NCBI GenBank assembly: GCA_028689025.1
Contig: JAQTXA010000018.1
Span: forward strand, 1 to 64,000
Source of the DNA: Aliarcobacter sp.
Lineage (GTDB): Bacteria; Campylobacterota; Campylobacteria; Campylobacterales; Arcobacteraceae
Reading direction: 5' to 3'
Length of the DNA stretch: 64,000 bases
Position 1 is the stretch's first letter. The number at the start of each line of letters is the position of its first letter. The translations under genes were made by a program, and so were the position numbers. Shown here one piece after another: positions 16,784 to 24,307 of this stretch. The notes beneath the pieces were generated by a model. The model saw only the letters and a program-made list of their open reading frames with translations. It did not search any database and had not been told where the DNA came from.

Positions 16784-17067
16784 ATGAATAACATAGAACA
16801 AGCTAATCATCTTGACATTATTAAAGAAATTGACCATTTAGAATTTAATCCAGCTTTAGAAATAGACTATATTCAAAGTATGGATTCATTTGAAAAATAA
16901 CTTGCTATTTTCGATGAGTTAAAATTACACTTGTAATTTTAATTCCTCTTTATCTTGAACTATCAGCCTTGTTTGAGGCACATAAGAGAATTTATAATGA
17001 AATTAACATGTACTCTAAAGAGTTTTTTATTGCCATCCTGAGACTATTAAGGAGTGAATTTGGATAA
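16784..17067 (+). pseudogene. small broken gene (nonsense mutation plus frameshift), family unknown
   Basis: ATG 16784, preceded by GGGGA at a good distance, opens a 38-residue frame (MNNIEQANHLDIIKEIDHL...) that stops at 16898-16900. The same frame continues as LAIFDELKLHL before a second stop. A shifted frame from about 16918 to a stop at 17065-17067 reads protein-like (LYLELSALFEAHKRIYNEIN, then MYSKEFFIAILRLLRSEFG). A perfect palindrome (11-bp arms, 16919-16942) sits at the junction. The simplest reading is a decayed gene of about 90 codons; alternatively only the first 38 codons are a live small gene (16784-16900). DNA from 16723 to 16783 and from 17068 to 17128 holds no other gene. Confidence 0.35.
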
Positions 17068-17128
17068 TATACTTCAATACAAAATCAAAAAATATATTAG
17101 CAAATATAAATACTAAGGAAATATTAAA

Positions 17129-17893
17129 ATGGAAACAATTTATTCGAAAAAAAATCATCTAGAAATTAACACTAGTGTTATATTTAAATCTTCTGAATTT
17201 AAAGAGAGTGTAATGAAAGAATCTGCAGAAAAATTTGCACTTATATCACAGACAACAAGGTATATGCCCCAGATAGTTCTCAATGGAAATTCTGTTAATA
17301 TAATTTCCTTTTTTGATAAAATGAAAGAATTATATTTTCACGAGCGTTCTATTAAAAATATAACTGATATGTCATCAAGGTCGTCTTTTTTCAACACAGA
17401 AGCTCAAGAATTTAACCTTGAGATGGCAGAAAAAGAGATTAAAAAATCAGATAAGTTTTCAAGCATAGAAGATATATTTAAAGCGTGGGAAAAGTACCCT
17501 GTAAATCTAGTTTCATTTTTAACTCCTCTTTATCATATGGGTTATTTTTTAGTTTTAGCAGAGATTTCAAATAACAAAAATTTAAAAAATAAACTTAAAA
17601 ACAGAGCTTCAAGTTTTTTAAGATCTTACTTAGAATTAGAAGAATATAAAGCTGTTATTGGTTATACAGTTGATATAAATATAAAATCTTTAACTTTTAC
17701 AGAGCTAATAGCCCAATGGATGTCTTTTATTAATTCATTTCTAAGTGATTTTTCTGTTTATTTAATTAAATCTAAACAAAAAGTGACTTATGAAAATAAA
17801 GATGAAGTAGTGTTAAATTTTAAAAATTTAATGAAAGATATTAAACCAAAATCACTTAATATTAATGAAGAGATTTTGACTTACTTAAAATAA
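17129..17893 (+). CDS. hypothetical protein in the accessory island
   Basis: A 254-residue, Lys- and Ser-rich protein that I do not recognise. No signal peptide or clear membrane span is present. The middle (VNLVSFLTPLYHMGYFLVLA) and SFINSFLSDFSVYLIK are hydrophobic and probably form buried helices of an all-alpha fold. A good AAGGAAAT ribosome site precedes the ATG. It lies between the broken gene at 16784-17067 and a palindrome remnant (17901 on), inside the same island as the TIR/SLOG-patatin operon but separated from it by about 400 bases, so a functional link is not shown. Confidence 0.6.
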   Translation: METIYSKKNHLEINTSVIFKSSEFKESVMKESAEKFALISQTTRYMPQIVLNGNSVNIISFFDKMKELYFHERSIKNITDMSSRSSFFNTEAQEFNLEMAEKEIKKSDKFSSIEDIFKAWEKYPVNLVSFLTPLYHMGYFLVLAEISNNKNLKNKLKNRASSFLRSYLELEEYKAVIGYTVDINIKSLTFTELIAQWMSFINSFLSDFSVYLIKSKQKVTYENKDEVVLNFKNLMKDIKPKSLNINEEILTYLK

Positions 17894-17900
17894 AATTTAT

Positions 17901-17968
17901 GTCAGGCACCAATTAATAATTTTTCTTAACTCAGACTTAAAAGTAAAGGGGGACAGGCAACTTTAAAC
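17901..17968 (+). repeat. rearranged copy of the GGGGACAGGCA element
   Basis: GTCAGGCACC (17901-17910) and, about 35 bases on, AAAGGGGGACAGGCAACTTT (near 17945-17965) repeat the arm of the palindrome at 14326-14374, including its AACTTTAAA continuation. The matching complementary arm is absent. With the perfect copy it brackets the TIR/SLOG-patatin region. Confidence 0.6.
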
Positions 17969-17989
17969 TACTGCTCTTTTTTACTTTTA

Positions 17990-18334
17990 TTAGTGACAAT
18001 AAGGACAAGTATAATCTGTATTTTCAGGTTTTTCTGGGTGGCTTTTATTATCTATTTTATCTTTATCAAAAGTATGATAATTTTTGCACTCTTTCTCAAA
18101 AGCACTTTTAGGGCTTGAAGCATAGAAGAATTTAAATCTTTTATATTTACCAATCCAATTTTTAATTTCGTGATTTAAATCTGTATCAGAACGACCATAA
18201 TATTGAACAACAAATAGTCCAGTTTTACTTTCAAACCCTAAAGCAAAGTTACCAGCTGATATTTTTGTGATTTCAGAATCTACACTCTTCGCTATTAAAG
18301 CATAAGAACTTTTCATTCCAATAGATCTCTTCAT
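17990..18334 (-). CDS. GIY-YIG-like small protein
   Basis: A 114-residue protein. LFVVQYYGRSDTDLNHEIKNW followed by YKRFKFFYASSPKSAFEKEC (roughly residues 40-85) has the arrangement of small GIY-YIG nuclease-like proteins: the beta-strand/GR pair, then a helix with Glu. A C-terminal CPYCH could bind zinc with the upstream Cys/His. Catalytic competence is uncertain. It stands alone, convergent with the 17129 gene, just outside the palindrome remnant. The family call is from pattern memory. Confidence 0.6.
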   Translation of the reverse strand: MKRSIGMKSSYALIAKSVDSEITKISAGNFALGFESKTGLFVVQYYGRSDTDLNHEIKNWIGKYKRFKFFYASSPKSAFEKECKNYHTFDKDKIDNKSHPEKPENTDYTCPYCH

Positions 18335-18463
18335 TTATTTTCCTTAGGTTATTTTCTTAAATTAAATTCAGCAGACAGTATACTAAACTAATTATAATTT
18401 AAAATAAAAGGAATATAATTCCACAACAAAAGCCTATATTCCATACGTCCAAGGACATTTTTA

Positions 18464-19093
18464 ATGCCAAATACTAATCAAAATAATCTAATAGAACTCT
18501 CTACACCAGAGCAAAATCACCAGCACTTCAAAATATTTAAGCCATATGGTTTTTTAAGTCAGTTTGTACCTGAAACACGAAAGAAGAAAAAGGTATTAGG
18601 TGAGTTATTTCCGTTCCCTGATAAGATTATGGCTATTGGCAGACTTGATCACGACTCAGAGGGATTGTTGTTACTCACAACTGATGGTATGAAAAGCTTT
18701 CAAGTAAGAGATAAAAGTATAGAAAAAGAGTATTACGTGCAAGTTGATGGAGAAATTACAGAAGATGCAATATCACAGTTGCAAAATGGTGTTAATATTA
18801 GTGTTAATGGCACTATTTATCTGACTCTTCCTTGTAAAGCATTTATGCTTGAAGATGAGCCCAATCTTCCCGCTCGTGGTCGTAATATTCGTGGTTCAAG
18901 TCATGGTCCTACTAGCTGGATTTCTATTACGATTTGCGAAGGGAAAAACCGTCAGATAAGAAAAATGACGGCTGCTGTTGGTTTTGCTACCTTAAGACTG
19001 GTAAGAGTTAGGATTGGTGATATTCATATTGATAGCATGATTGCAGGTGAGGTTGTTACTCTAGCTAATTTTGATGATGCACTTAATTGCTAG
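18464..19093 (+). CDS. rluE: 23S rRNA pseudouridine synthase, RluE-type
   Basis: A 209-residue RsuA-family enzyme without an S4 domain. FKIFKPYGFLSQF is motif I, AIGRLDHDSEGLLLLT carries the catalytic Asp, KEYYVQVDG is motif III, and ICEGKNRQIRKMTAAVGF with TLRLVRVRIGDI is the C-terminal RNA-contact region. The insertion PARGRNIRGSSHGPTSWISI is typical of RluE-like enzymes, which modify U2457 in E. coli 23S rRNA; the same target here is inferred. CGT/CGC arginine codons are frequent, unlike in core genes, hinting at acquisition from another lineage. It is a second enzyme of this family in the window (the other is at 10272). Confidence 0.87.
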   Translation: MPNTNQNNLIELSTPEQNHQHFKIFKPYGFLSQFVPETRKKKKVLGELFPFPDKIMAIGRLDHDSEGLLLLTTDGMKSFQVRDKSIEKEYYVQVDGEITEDAISQLQNGVNISVNGTIYLTLPCKAFMLEDEPNLPARGRNIRGSSHGPTSWISITICEGKNRQIRKMTAAVGFATLRLVRVRIGDIHIDSMIAGEVVTLANFDDALNC

Positions 19094-19158
19094 AAATTCT
19101 GGGAGACAATTAATTTTATTAAATTCCAATAGTTATATAAACTGTCCCCAAAATTCAA
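19092..19158. repeat. imperfect inverted repeat, possibly a GGGGACAG-type element
   Basis: GAAATTCTGGGAGACA at the left (19094 on) and ACTGTCCCCAAAATTC at the right (about 19140-19158) are imperfectly complementary across an AT-rich centre. The arms resemble the GGGGACAG elements elsewhere in the island. It starts at the rluE stop codon and may serve as its terminator. Confidence 0.4.
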
Positions 19159-19309
19159 TCTATCAAGCTAAAATCTAAGAATTCTGCTAAAATGAAGCTC
19201 ATAAGCCCATTTGAAAAATAATCTATAAAGATAAGTTCTTTGACTTATTAATCAATAAATAGCATTATTGTATGGGGAAATGTATAAATATAAAATAAGA
19301 GGATGATAA

Positions 19310-19453
19310 ATGGCTAAAATAAATTACAATTACGAAAAACGAGCTCGAGAGATAGAAAAAGAGAAAAAGAAAGAAGAAAAATTAAAGAAAAAAGAAGCCC
19401 TAAATAATAGTAAAAAAGCAGAAGAAGTTTCTTCATCTACTGACGAAAAATAA
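19310..19453 (+). CDS. conserved small basic protein (MAKINYNYEKR type)
   Basis: A 47-residue, Lys/Glu-rich protein starting MAKINYNYEKRAREIEKEKK. It matches a widespread small proteobacterial protein of unknown function that begins M-A-[KR]-I-N-x-N-[YF]-E-K-R and continues as a charged helix with an acidic/Ser tail. AAGAGG is placed 7 bases before ATG 19310; an ATG at 19303 is in another frame and stops at once. No membrane span or signal. Probably monocistronic. Confidence 0.78.
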   Translation: MAKINYNYEKRAREIEKEKKKEEKLKKKEALNNSKKAEEVSSSTDEK

Positions 19454-19535
19454 ATATAAAATATTTAAAATAATTTACCTTTAATAATCAGTAAGTCAAA
19501 TTTCATTAGAATACGAAAATATTTAAAGGATTTAA

Positions 19536-20099
19536 ATGAAAAAAGAATTTGACAAGTTTAAACAATGGCTTAGTCTTAACTATAGTGATGGTTTATTAGA
19601 TTTAAATCCACCTGCTACAGATGCCCAAATAGAAGAACTTATTGACACTCTTGGTGTTGATTTACCAGATGATTTTATTAGTGTATTAAAAATACATAAT
19701 GGTCAAAAAGGTGAGGCTGCTTGGCTTTTTGATTCTCAGGAGTTTTTATCAACGCACCGTATCATTGAAGAGTTTAACACTTGGAAAAACTTATTGGAAA
19801 ATGAACTTCAAGGTAAAGTTTCCACTCCTGATGATGGAGTTAAAAATGATTGGTGGAATATAAACTGGATACCATTTACAAGTGATGGTTGTGGAGATCA
19901 TTATTGTCTTGATTTAAGCCCCACATCAAGTGGCACAAAAGGGCAAGTTATTACTTTGTGGTATGAGTTAGATGAGCGAGAAATCGTGTCACAAAGTTTC
20001 TCTTTATGGTTTAAAGAGTATGTTGAACTGTTATATTCTGGTGAGCTTGTTTATTCGCAAGAGTATAACTCTATCGTTTATAAAGACGAATTAGAATAA
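19536..20099 (+). CDS. SMI1/KNR4 family protein
   Basis: A 187-residue SMI1/KNR4 (SUKH-type) protein. ATDAQIEELIDTLGVDLPDDFISVLKIHNGQKG (about 28-60) is the family's signature helix-loop; WINWIPFTSDGCGDHYCLDL-like and GTKGQVITLWY segments follow (about 106-145). Members include eukaryotic cell-wall regulators and bacterial immunity proteins against contact-dependent toxins. No toxin gene is adjacent, so an immunity role is not supported here. AAAGGA precedes the ATG. A rhodanese gene follows after 10 bases. Confidence 0.85.
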   Translation: MKKEFDKFKQWLSLNYSDGLLDLNPPATDAQIEELIDTLGVDLPDDFISVLKIHNGQKGEAAWLFDSQEFLSTHRIIEEFNTWKNLLENELQGKVSTPDDGVKNDWWNINWIPFTSDGCGDHYCLDLSPTSSGTKGQVITLWYELDEREIVSQSFSLWFKEYVELLYSGELVYSQEYNSIVYKDELE

Positions 20100-20109
20100 G
20101 GAAAAGTTT

Positions 20110-20454
20110 TTGAACGACAATATAATTTATCTATTTATTGCCATAGCAATTTTTATAGTTTATAAAAAATATACTCAATACAAAGTATTAAAACTCGTAC
20201 CAACTCTGCTTGCGCAAGGTGGACAAATTGTTGATGTTAGAAGTGAAGAAGAGTTTGCATATGAGCATAAAGATGGAAGTATTAACATACCATTAGATTT
20301 ACTTGAAAATAGAATAAATGAGTTAGATAATACAAAGCCTATAATTCTATGTTGTGCCAGTGGAAGTAGAAGTTCAATGGCAAGAAGTACTTTACTGGCA
20401 AATGGATTCAAAAATGTTCACAATGCAGGAACATGGAATTCTCTTACAAAATAA
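20110..20454 (+). CDS. membrane-anchored rhodanese-like sulfurtransferase
   Basis: A 114-residue protein with one N-terminal membrane helix (NIIYLFIAIAIFIVY, about 4-18) and a single rhodanese domain: IVDVRSEEEFAYEHKDGSIN (40-59), ILCCASGSRSSMA with the persulfide Cys82 at the loop start, and a final GFKNVHNAGTWNSL. The family moves sulfur between thiol carriers. The start is TTG 20110, with AAGGAAAA upstream; no ATG is available in frame. It sits 10 bases after the SMI1/KNR4 gene and 18 before the pentapeptide gene, so the three are likely an operon. Confidence 0.87.
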   Translation: MNDNIIYLFIAIAIFIVYKKYTQYKVLKLVPTLLAQGGQIVDVRSEEEFAYEHKDGSINIPLDLLENRINELDNTKPIILCCASGSRSSMARSTLLANGFKNVHNAGTWNSLTK

Positions 20455-20472
20455 AATAAAAAAAGAAGCATA

Positions 20473-21039
20473 ATGTTTAAAACAAATGATTATTGGGAAG
20501 AAGAATTTATAGAATATGATGATAAAAATTTAGATTCTATCTATTTTGATGATTGTACTTTTATAAAATGTGACTTTTCAAAAAGTAATATGTCCAACTG
20601 CAAGTTTACAGAGTGCAAATTTGTAAATTGTGATTTATCTTTATCTGTATTAAAATCTTGTACTTTTAATGATGTTGTATTTGAAAATTGTAAACTTATT
20701 GGAATCTCTTGGAGTTCTTGCCAAGACCCTTTTGAAGTGAAGTTTGAATCTTGTAATATCTCTCAAAACTCTTTTCATGTTATGGATTTGCGACAAATGA
20801 AGTTTGTAGATACTTTGATTCAAGATTGTGGTTTTGAAGAGTGTAATTTAGAAAAGGCACTTTTTGATAACTGCAATTTAGAACAAACAGTTTTTATAAA
20901 AAACAATTTGAAAAAAGCAAATTTTGAAAGCTCAAAAAATTATCTAATTGATCCAAAACAAAATGATATACAAAATGCTTTTTTTTCACTTCCTGAAGCT
21001 TTGAGTTTTTTAAGTCTACTTCCTATTAAAATAAAATAA
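20473..21039 (+). CDS. pentapeptide-repeat protein
   Basis: A 188-residue protein built of degenerate pentapeptide repeats, e.g. CDFSKSNMSNCKFTECKF, NCDLSLSVL and CNLEKALFDNCNLEQTVF. These predict a right-handed quadrilateral beta-helix with Cys/Asn-rich faces. Some relatives mimic DNA and protect gyrase (Qnr/MfpA); others have unknown roles. The charged opening NDYWEEEFIEYDDKNLD and the last 25 residues are non-repetitive. It is the third gene of the SMI1-rhodanese-pentapeptide set, with AAAAGAAG before the ATG. Confidence 0.88.
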   Translation: MFKTNDYWEEEFIEYDDKNLDSIYFDDCTFIKCDFSKSNMSNCKFTECKFVNCDLSLSVLKSCTFNDVVFENCKLIGISWSSCQDPFEVKFESCNISQNSFHVMDLRQMKFVDTLIQDCGFEECNLEKALFDNCNLEQTVFIKNNLKKANFESSKNYLIDPKQNDIQNAFFSLPEALSFLSLLPIKIK

Positions 21040-21141
21040 CCACAAATAGGGCATTCGTAGTTTTAACACGATTGTAAATAGCTATGTGTTATCATTGCGC
21101 GACCATTTTATGTTATAAAATATTTTAAATTTAGGAGAGAT

Positions 21142-22431
21142 ATGCGTTTTCTTATACTTTTTTTTCCAGTTATTTTTCTTTTTGCCTCAAATACAACTTT
21201 TGATATTTATAAAAAAGAGACAAATCCACAACAACACACACTTTTAATAATTGGTGGAATTCACGGTGATGAGCCAGGTGGATATTTTGCACCTGCTATG
21301 TTAGAAAAATATTACAAAATTAAATCAGGTAATTTATGGATTATTCCAAATCTAAATACTGATAGTATCATGGCCAATAATAGAGGAATCTATGGGGATA
21401 TGAATAGAAAGTTTAATGTTATTGATAAAAATGATAATGACCTTTTAACTATAAATAAAATTAAAGAGATTATTCTTGATAAAAGAGTTGATTTGATTTT
21501 AAATTTACATGATGGTTTTGGATTTTATAGAGATATTTATGAAGATTCTGTTTTTAATCCTAACTCTTGGGGACAAGCAACTATTATTGACCAAGAAAAA
21601 ATAGATGAAAAATTTGGAAATCTGGGCGAAATAGCGAATCAAGTAAATAAAAGTTTAAATAATGAAGGTTTATATAAAGATTTTCATACTTTTGGCGTAA
21701 AAAATACTCAAACAAAAGAGAAAGATGAGCAGATGCAACAATCTTTAACTTATTTTGCAGTTACCCACAATAAACCAGCTTTTGCCATAGAAACCAGCAA
21801 AAATATTACAGAATTAACACATAAAGTAATTTATCAATTAAAAGCTATGGAAGAGTTTATGAAGATTATGAATATTGAATTTGAAAGAGATTTTGATATA
21901 AATAATTATGAAGAGGTAGAAAGAATAGTTAATGATTTTGGAAAAATTACTATTAATGACAATATCTCTTTTGATTTAACAGATATTAAAAATAATCTTA
22001 GATTTGTTCCTTTGAAAAATGAAAACAATAAATTTGATTTAACTCACCCTCTTGCTAGAGTTAAATTTAATGATAATAAATATGAAGTTTATGTTGGAAA
22101 TATAAAAGTTTGTGATTTATATCCCCAGATTTTTGATGTAGTTAATACTCAAGATAAAATCAAAATCTTAGTTGATAACAAAGAGATAGAGATATCTTTT
22201 GGAAATCAAATAGATATAAAAAATGATTTTAAAATAGAAAAATCTGATTTTAGGGTAAATATTATTGGATTTAGTAAAGATAAAATAGATAGTGAAGATG
22301 ATATTCTTATCAAAAAAAGTGATATTCAAGATAATTATTCAATAGATAATAATAAATCAAAATATAGAGCAGAGTTCTATAAAGATGGTAAGTTTTATGG
22401 GATGATTATATTAAACTTTTTAAAGAACTAA
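21142..22431 (+). CDS. periplasmic DL-carboxypeptidase, Csd4/Pgp1-type (M14/M99 family)
   Basis: A 429-residue exported protein (signal MRFLILFFPVIFLFA) whose first 230 residues are a zinc carboxypeptidase. Likely zinc ligands are His41 and Glu44 (IHGDEPGG) and His123 (NLHDGF); Glu217 in FAIETSK is the likely general base. The spacing matches Helicobacter Csd4, which trims muramyl tripeptides and sets helical cell shape; that protein, from memory, has Gln rather than His at the first ligand. Two further beta-rich domains complete the protein, as in Csd4. A role in peptidoglycan tripeptide trimming and cell shape is therefore likely. A terminator follows. Confidence 0.85.
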   Translation: MRFLILFFPVIFLFASNTTFDIYKKETNPQQHTLLIIGGIHGDEPGGYFAPAMLEKYYKIKSGNLWIIPNLNTDSIMANNRGIYGDMNRKFNVIDKNDNDLLTINKIKEIILDKRVDLILNLHDGFGFYRDIYEDSVFNPNSWGQATIIDQEKIDEKFGNLGEIANQVNKSLNNEGLYKDFHTFGVKNTQTKEKDEQMQQSLTYFAVTHNKPAFAIETSKNITELTHKVIYQLKAMEEFMKIMNIEFERDFDINNYEEVERIVNDFGKITINDNISFDLTDIKNNLRFVPLKNENNKFDLTHPLARVKFNDNKYEVYVGNIKVCDLYPQIFDVVNTQDKIKILVDNKEIEISFGNQIDIKNDFKIEKSDFRVNIIGFSKDKIDSEDDILIKKSDIQDNYSIDNNKSKYRAEFYKDGKFYGMIILNFLKN

Positions 22432-22456
22432 AAAGAGGAAGTTAAATTCCTCTTTT
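22431..22456. terminator. bidirectional terminator between csd4-like and DUF2892 genes
   Basis: AAAAGAGGAA (22431-22440) pairs with TTCCTCTTTT (22447-22456) around GTTAAA, with A/T tracts on both sides, serving both convergent genes. Confidence 0.8.
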
Positions 22457-22457
22457 C

Positions 22458-22649
22458 CTATTTTGTTTTTGGTGTACATTTTTTACTAAAAATACACACA
22501 GGACAAAAATCTACGATTCCCACAATTAGTGGAATTACTCCTAAATAGAACCAATAATTATCTGTAAAGAACCCAATTCCTATTAAAATTAATCCTATAA
22601 CTATTCTAAATGGTCTACAAAAAGCTCTAATTTTATCAAATATGTTCAT
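22458..22649 (-). CDS. DUF2892 small membrane protein
   Basis: A 63-residue protein with two membrane spans (FRIVIGLILIGIGFF and YWFYLGVIPLIVGIVDF) linked by a short loop, and a Cys-bearing tail DFCPVCIFSKKC. This is the YgaP-C-terminal/DUF2892 type, often found beside rhodanese or thiol-related genes. The function is unknown; the CPVC motif could bind metal or be redox active. AAGGAA precedes the ATG. It is a single gene. Confidence 0.85.
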   Translation of the reverse strand: MNIFDKIRAFCRPFRIVIGLILIGIGFFTDNYWFYLGVIPLIVGIVDFCPVCIFSKKCTPKTK

Positions 22650-22811
22650 TTATAATTCCTTGATATTTTATTAAAGATGAATTATTATATAAGTAAACTT
22701 AATGCTTTATAAATAAGTAAAACTTATTTATCTAGAAAATCAGACATACCAAAGTGTAGATAGAATTTAATTTATTAAAAAAGTTTTTATGATAGGGAAG
22801 GGGGAGAGTAG

Positions 22812-22842
22812 AAAAAACAGTTTAAATATTAAACTGTTTTTT
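22812..22842 (-). terminator. terminator embedded in the plsC stop region
   Basis: AAAAAACAGTTTAA (22812-22825) is a perfect complement of TTAAACTGTTTTTT (22829-22842) with an ATA loop. It spans the plsC stop codon and ends in a U-run on the minus strand. The 150 bases from 22650 to 22811 hold no gene. Confidence 0.8.
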
Positions 22843-23502
22843 GTATAGTTCTTCAAGTGGTGTTTTATCTTTGTAATCAATAATATCACCGATTTCAATT
22901 TGAATAGTTAGGTTTTTAGTTCTTTGCTCAATTGCTTCTTTTAGAACTTGATTTGCATTAGTTTTTATAAAAACTGGCAGAATATTAATTCTATTTTTAA
23001 GTGCCATTAATTTTGCACCCTCTTTAAAAGTACTTATTGGTTCATCTGTTTTATTTCTTGTTCCTTCTGGAAAAACAAAAATCGAATAACCTTTTTTTAC
23101 TACTTCTTTTGTATCTTTGAAAAAAGAGCTCATATTAGAAGCTTCTCTATCTAATAAAATTGCATCTGCATTTCTAGTAAAAGTACCAAAAAAGAAAGAG
23201 TTGAAAAGCTCTTTTTTTGATACCCAAAAACCATGAATAAGAGAATCTTTTAATGCAAGTTCAACAATAAGAGGATCAATAATACTTCTATGATTTGATA
23301 CAAGTAAATAGTTTCCCTCTTTTGGAAGTTTCTCTTTATTTAAAACTTCAACGTTGATATTTAATTTTGATAATAGAGTTTCAGAATACTCAATTCTTAA
23401 TGCTTTTTTTTCTTCAGATGTTTTAACTTTTCTTAGTTTGAAACCATATTTATTTGTTAAGTATGTTGCATATATTGCAATGCTTATTTGTTTTAAGTTC
23501 AA
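22822..23502 (-). CDS. plsC: 1-acyl-sn-glycerol-3-phosphate acyltransferase
   Basis: A 226-residue membrane-associated acyltransferase that converts lysophosphatidic to phosphatidic acid. Motif I is NHRSIIDPL (H-x4-D, about residues 70-78), motif II includes FFGTFTRNADAILLDRE, motif III is VFPEGTRNK and motif IV is ILPVFIKTNA. The N-terminal hydrophobic helix is short. It follows sfsA by 33 bases on the same strand, so the two are probably one transcript; a terminator overlaps its stop codon. Confidence 0.9.
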   Translation of the reverse strand: MNLKQISIAIYATYLTNKYGFKLRKVKTSEEKKALRIEYSETLLSKLNINVEVLNKEKLPKEGNYLLVSNHRSIIDPLIVELALKDSLIHGFWVSKKELFNSFFFGTFTRNADAILLDREASNMSSFFKDTKEVVKKGYSIFVFPEGTRNKTDEPISTFKEGAKLMALKNRINILPVFIKTNANQVLKEAIEQRTKNLTIQIEIGDIIDYKDKTPLEELYKKQFNI

Positions 23503-23535
23503 TCTTGTCCTATTTAAATTTTTTTTGCAATTGTA

Positions 23536-24231
23536 TCAAAATGAATCTATAATTGAGGCTTTATTTATGTAAATCTCTTCTAAATTTATATGTGATTGAT
23601 AAACTAAGACTTCAACACCATTTTTAGTAACCTCGTTAAAGGCTTCACAATACTTTTTATCTATTTGGCAAGCTAGTTTAAAGGGCAGATTATCAGTTCT
23701 TTGTATAACGTATAACATTACTGCACGGTGACCATCTTTTACCATTTGAGCTAATTCATTTAGATGTTTTGTTCCCCTTGAAGTAACAGAATCAGGAAAA
23801 GCTAAATAATCATCTATTTTTAAACTCACACTTTTTACTTCTACATAACACTTTTCATTTTCATTTTCAAGTAAAATATCAATTCTGCTATTTTCTCCAT
23901 ATTTTTGTTCTGGTTTTAAATTTTCATAACCTTGAAGCTCTTTTATCACACCATTTTGTATAGCTTCAATTGATATTTTATTTGCAACTCCTGTATTTGT
24001 ACAGATTAGATTTTTACCCATTTTTGTGAGCTCCAAAGTATATTTTAGTTTTCTTTTAGCATTGTCATGAAAAGTAACCCAAACATCGCAATTTTCTTCT
24101 ATACATGAAGTCATTGCTCCACTATTTGGAACATGAGCAGTAATTTCTTCACCATTTTCTAAAATAATATCAGCTAAAAATCTTTTGTATCTTTTTACTA
24201 AAGTTCCTTTTATCAGTTTTTCAAATTGCAT
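23536..24231 (-). CDS. sfsA: SfsA (sugar fermentation stimulation protein)
   Basis: A 231-residue SfsA-family protein with an N-terminal OB-like domain (LIKGTLVKRYKRFLADIILENGEEITAHVPNSG...) and a C-terminal PD-(D/E)XK-like nuclease domain: GENSRIDILLENENEKCYVEVKS, with Asp then E-x-K, followed by PDSVTSRGTKHLNEL. The family has been linked to maltose metabolism in E. coli and shows nuclease-like structure; its role here is unknown. It is divergent from the APC permease gene and upstream of plsC. Confidence 0.9.
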   Translation of the reverse strand: MQFEKLIKGTLVKRYKRFLADIILENGEEITAHVPNSGAMTSCIEENCDVWVTFHDNAKRKLKYTLELTKMGKNLICTNTGVANKISIEAIQNGVIKELQGYENLKPEQKYGENSRIDILLENENEKCYVEVKSVSLKIDDYLAFPDSVTSRGTKHLNELAQMVKDGHRAVMLYVIQRTDNLPFKLACQIDKKYCEAFNEVTKNGVEVLVYQSHINLEEIYINKASIIDSF

Positions 24232-24307
24232 TTATTAATCCTCTTTGGAATATGTTAACTATTATCTATTATACTATATCAATTTTTAGTTTTTAAAAAG
24301 GGAACAA

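Noticed and set aside
19536..21039. SMI1/KNR4-rhodanese-pentapeptide set as contact-dependent toxin immunity genes
   Set aside because: No CdiA/Rhs or toxin C-terminal fragment is nearby; the proteins are common stand-alone families.
23354..23572. Plus-strand frames inside plsC and similar shadow frames in other genes
   Set aside because: They run antisense or out of frame to well-supported genes and lack ribosome sites and protein-like composition.
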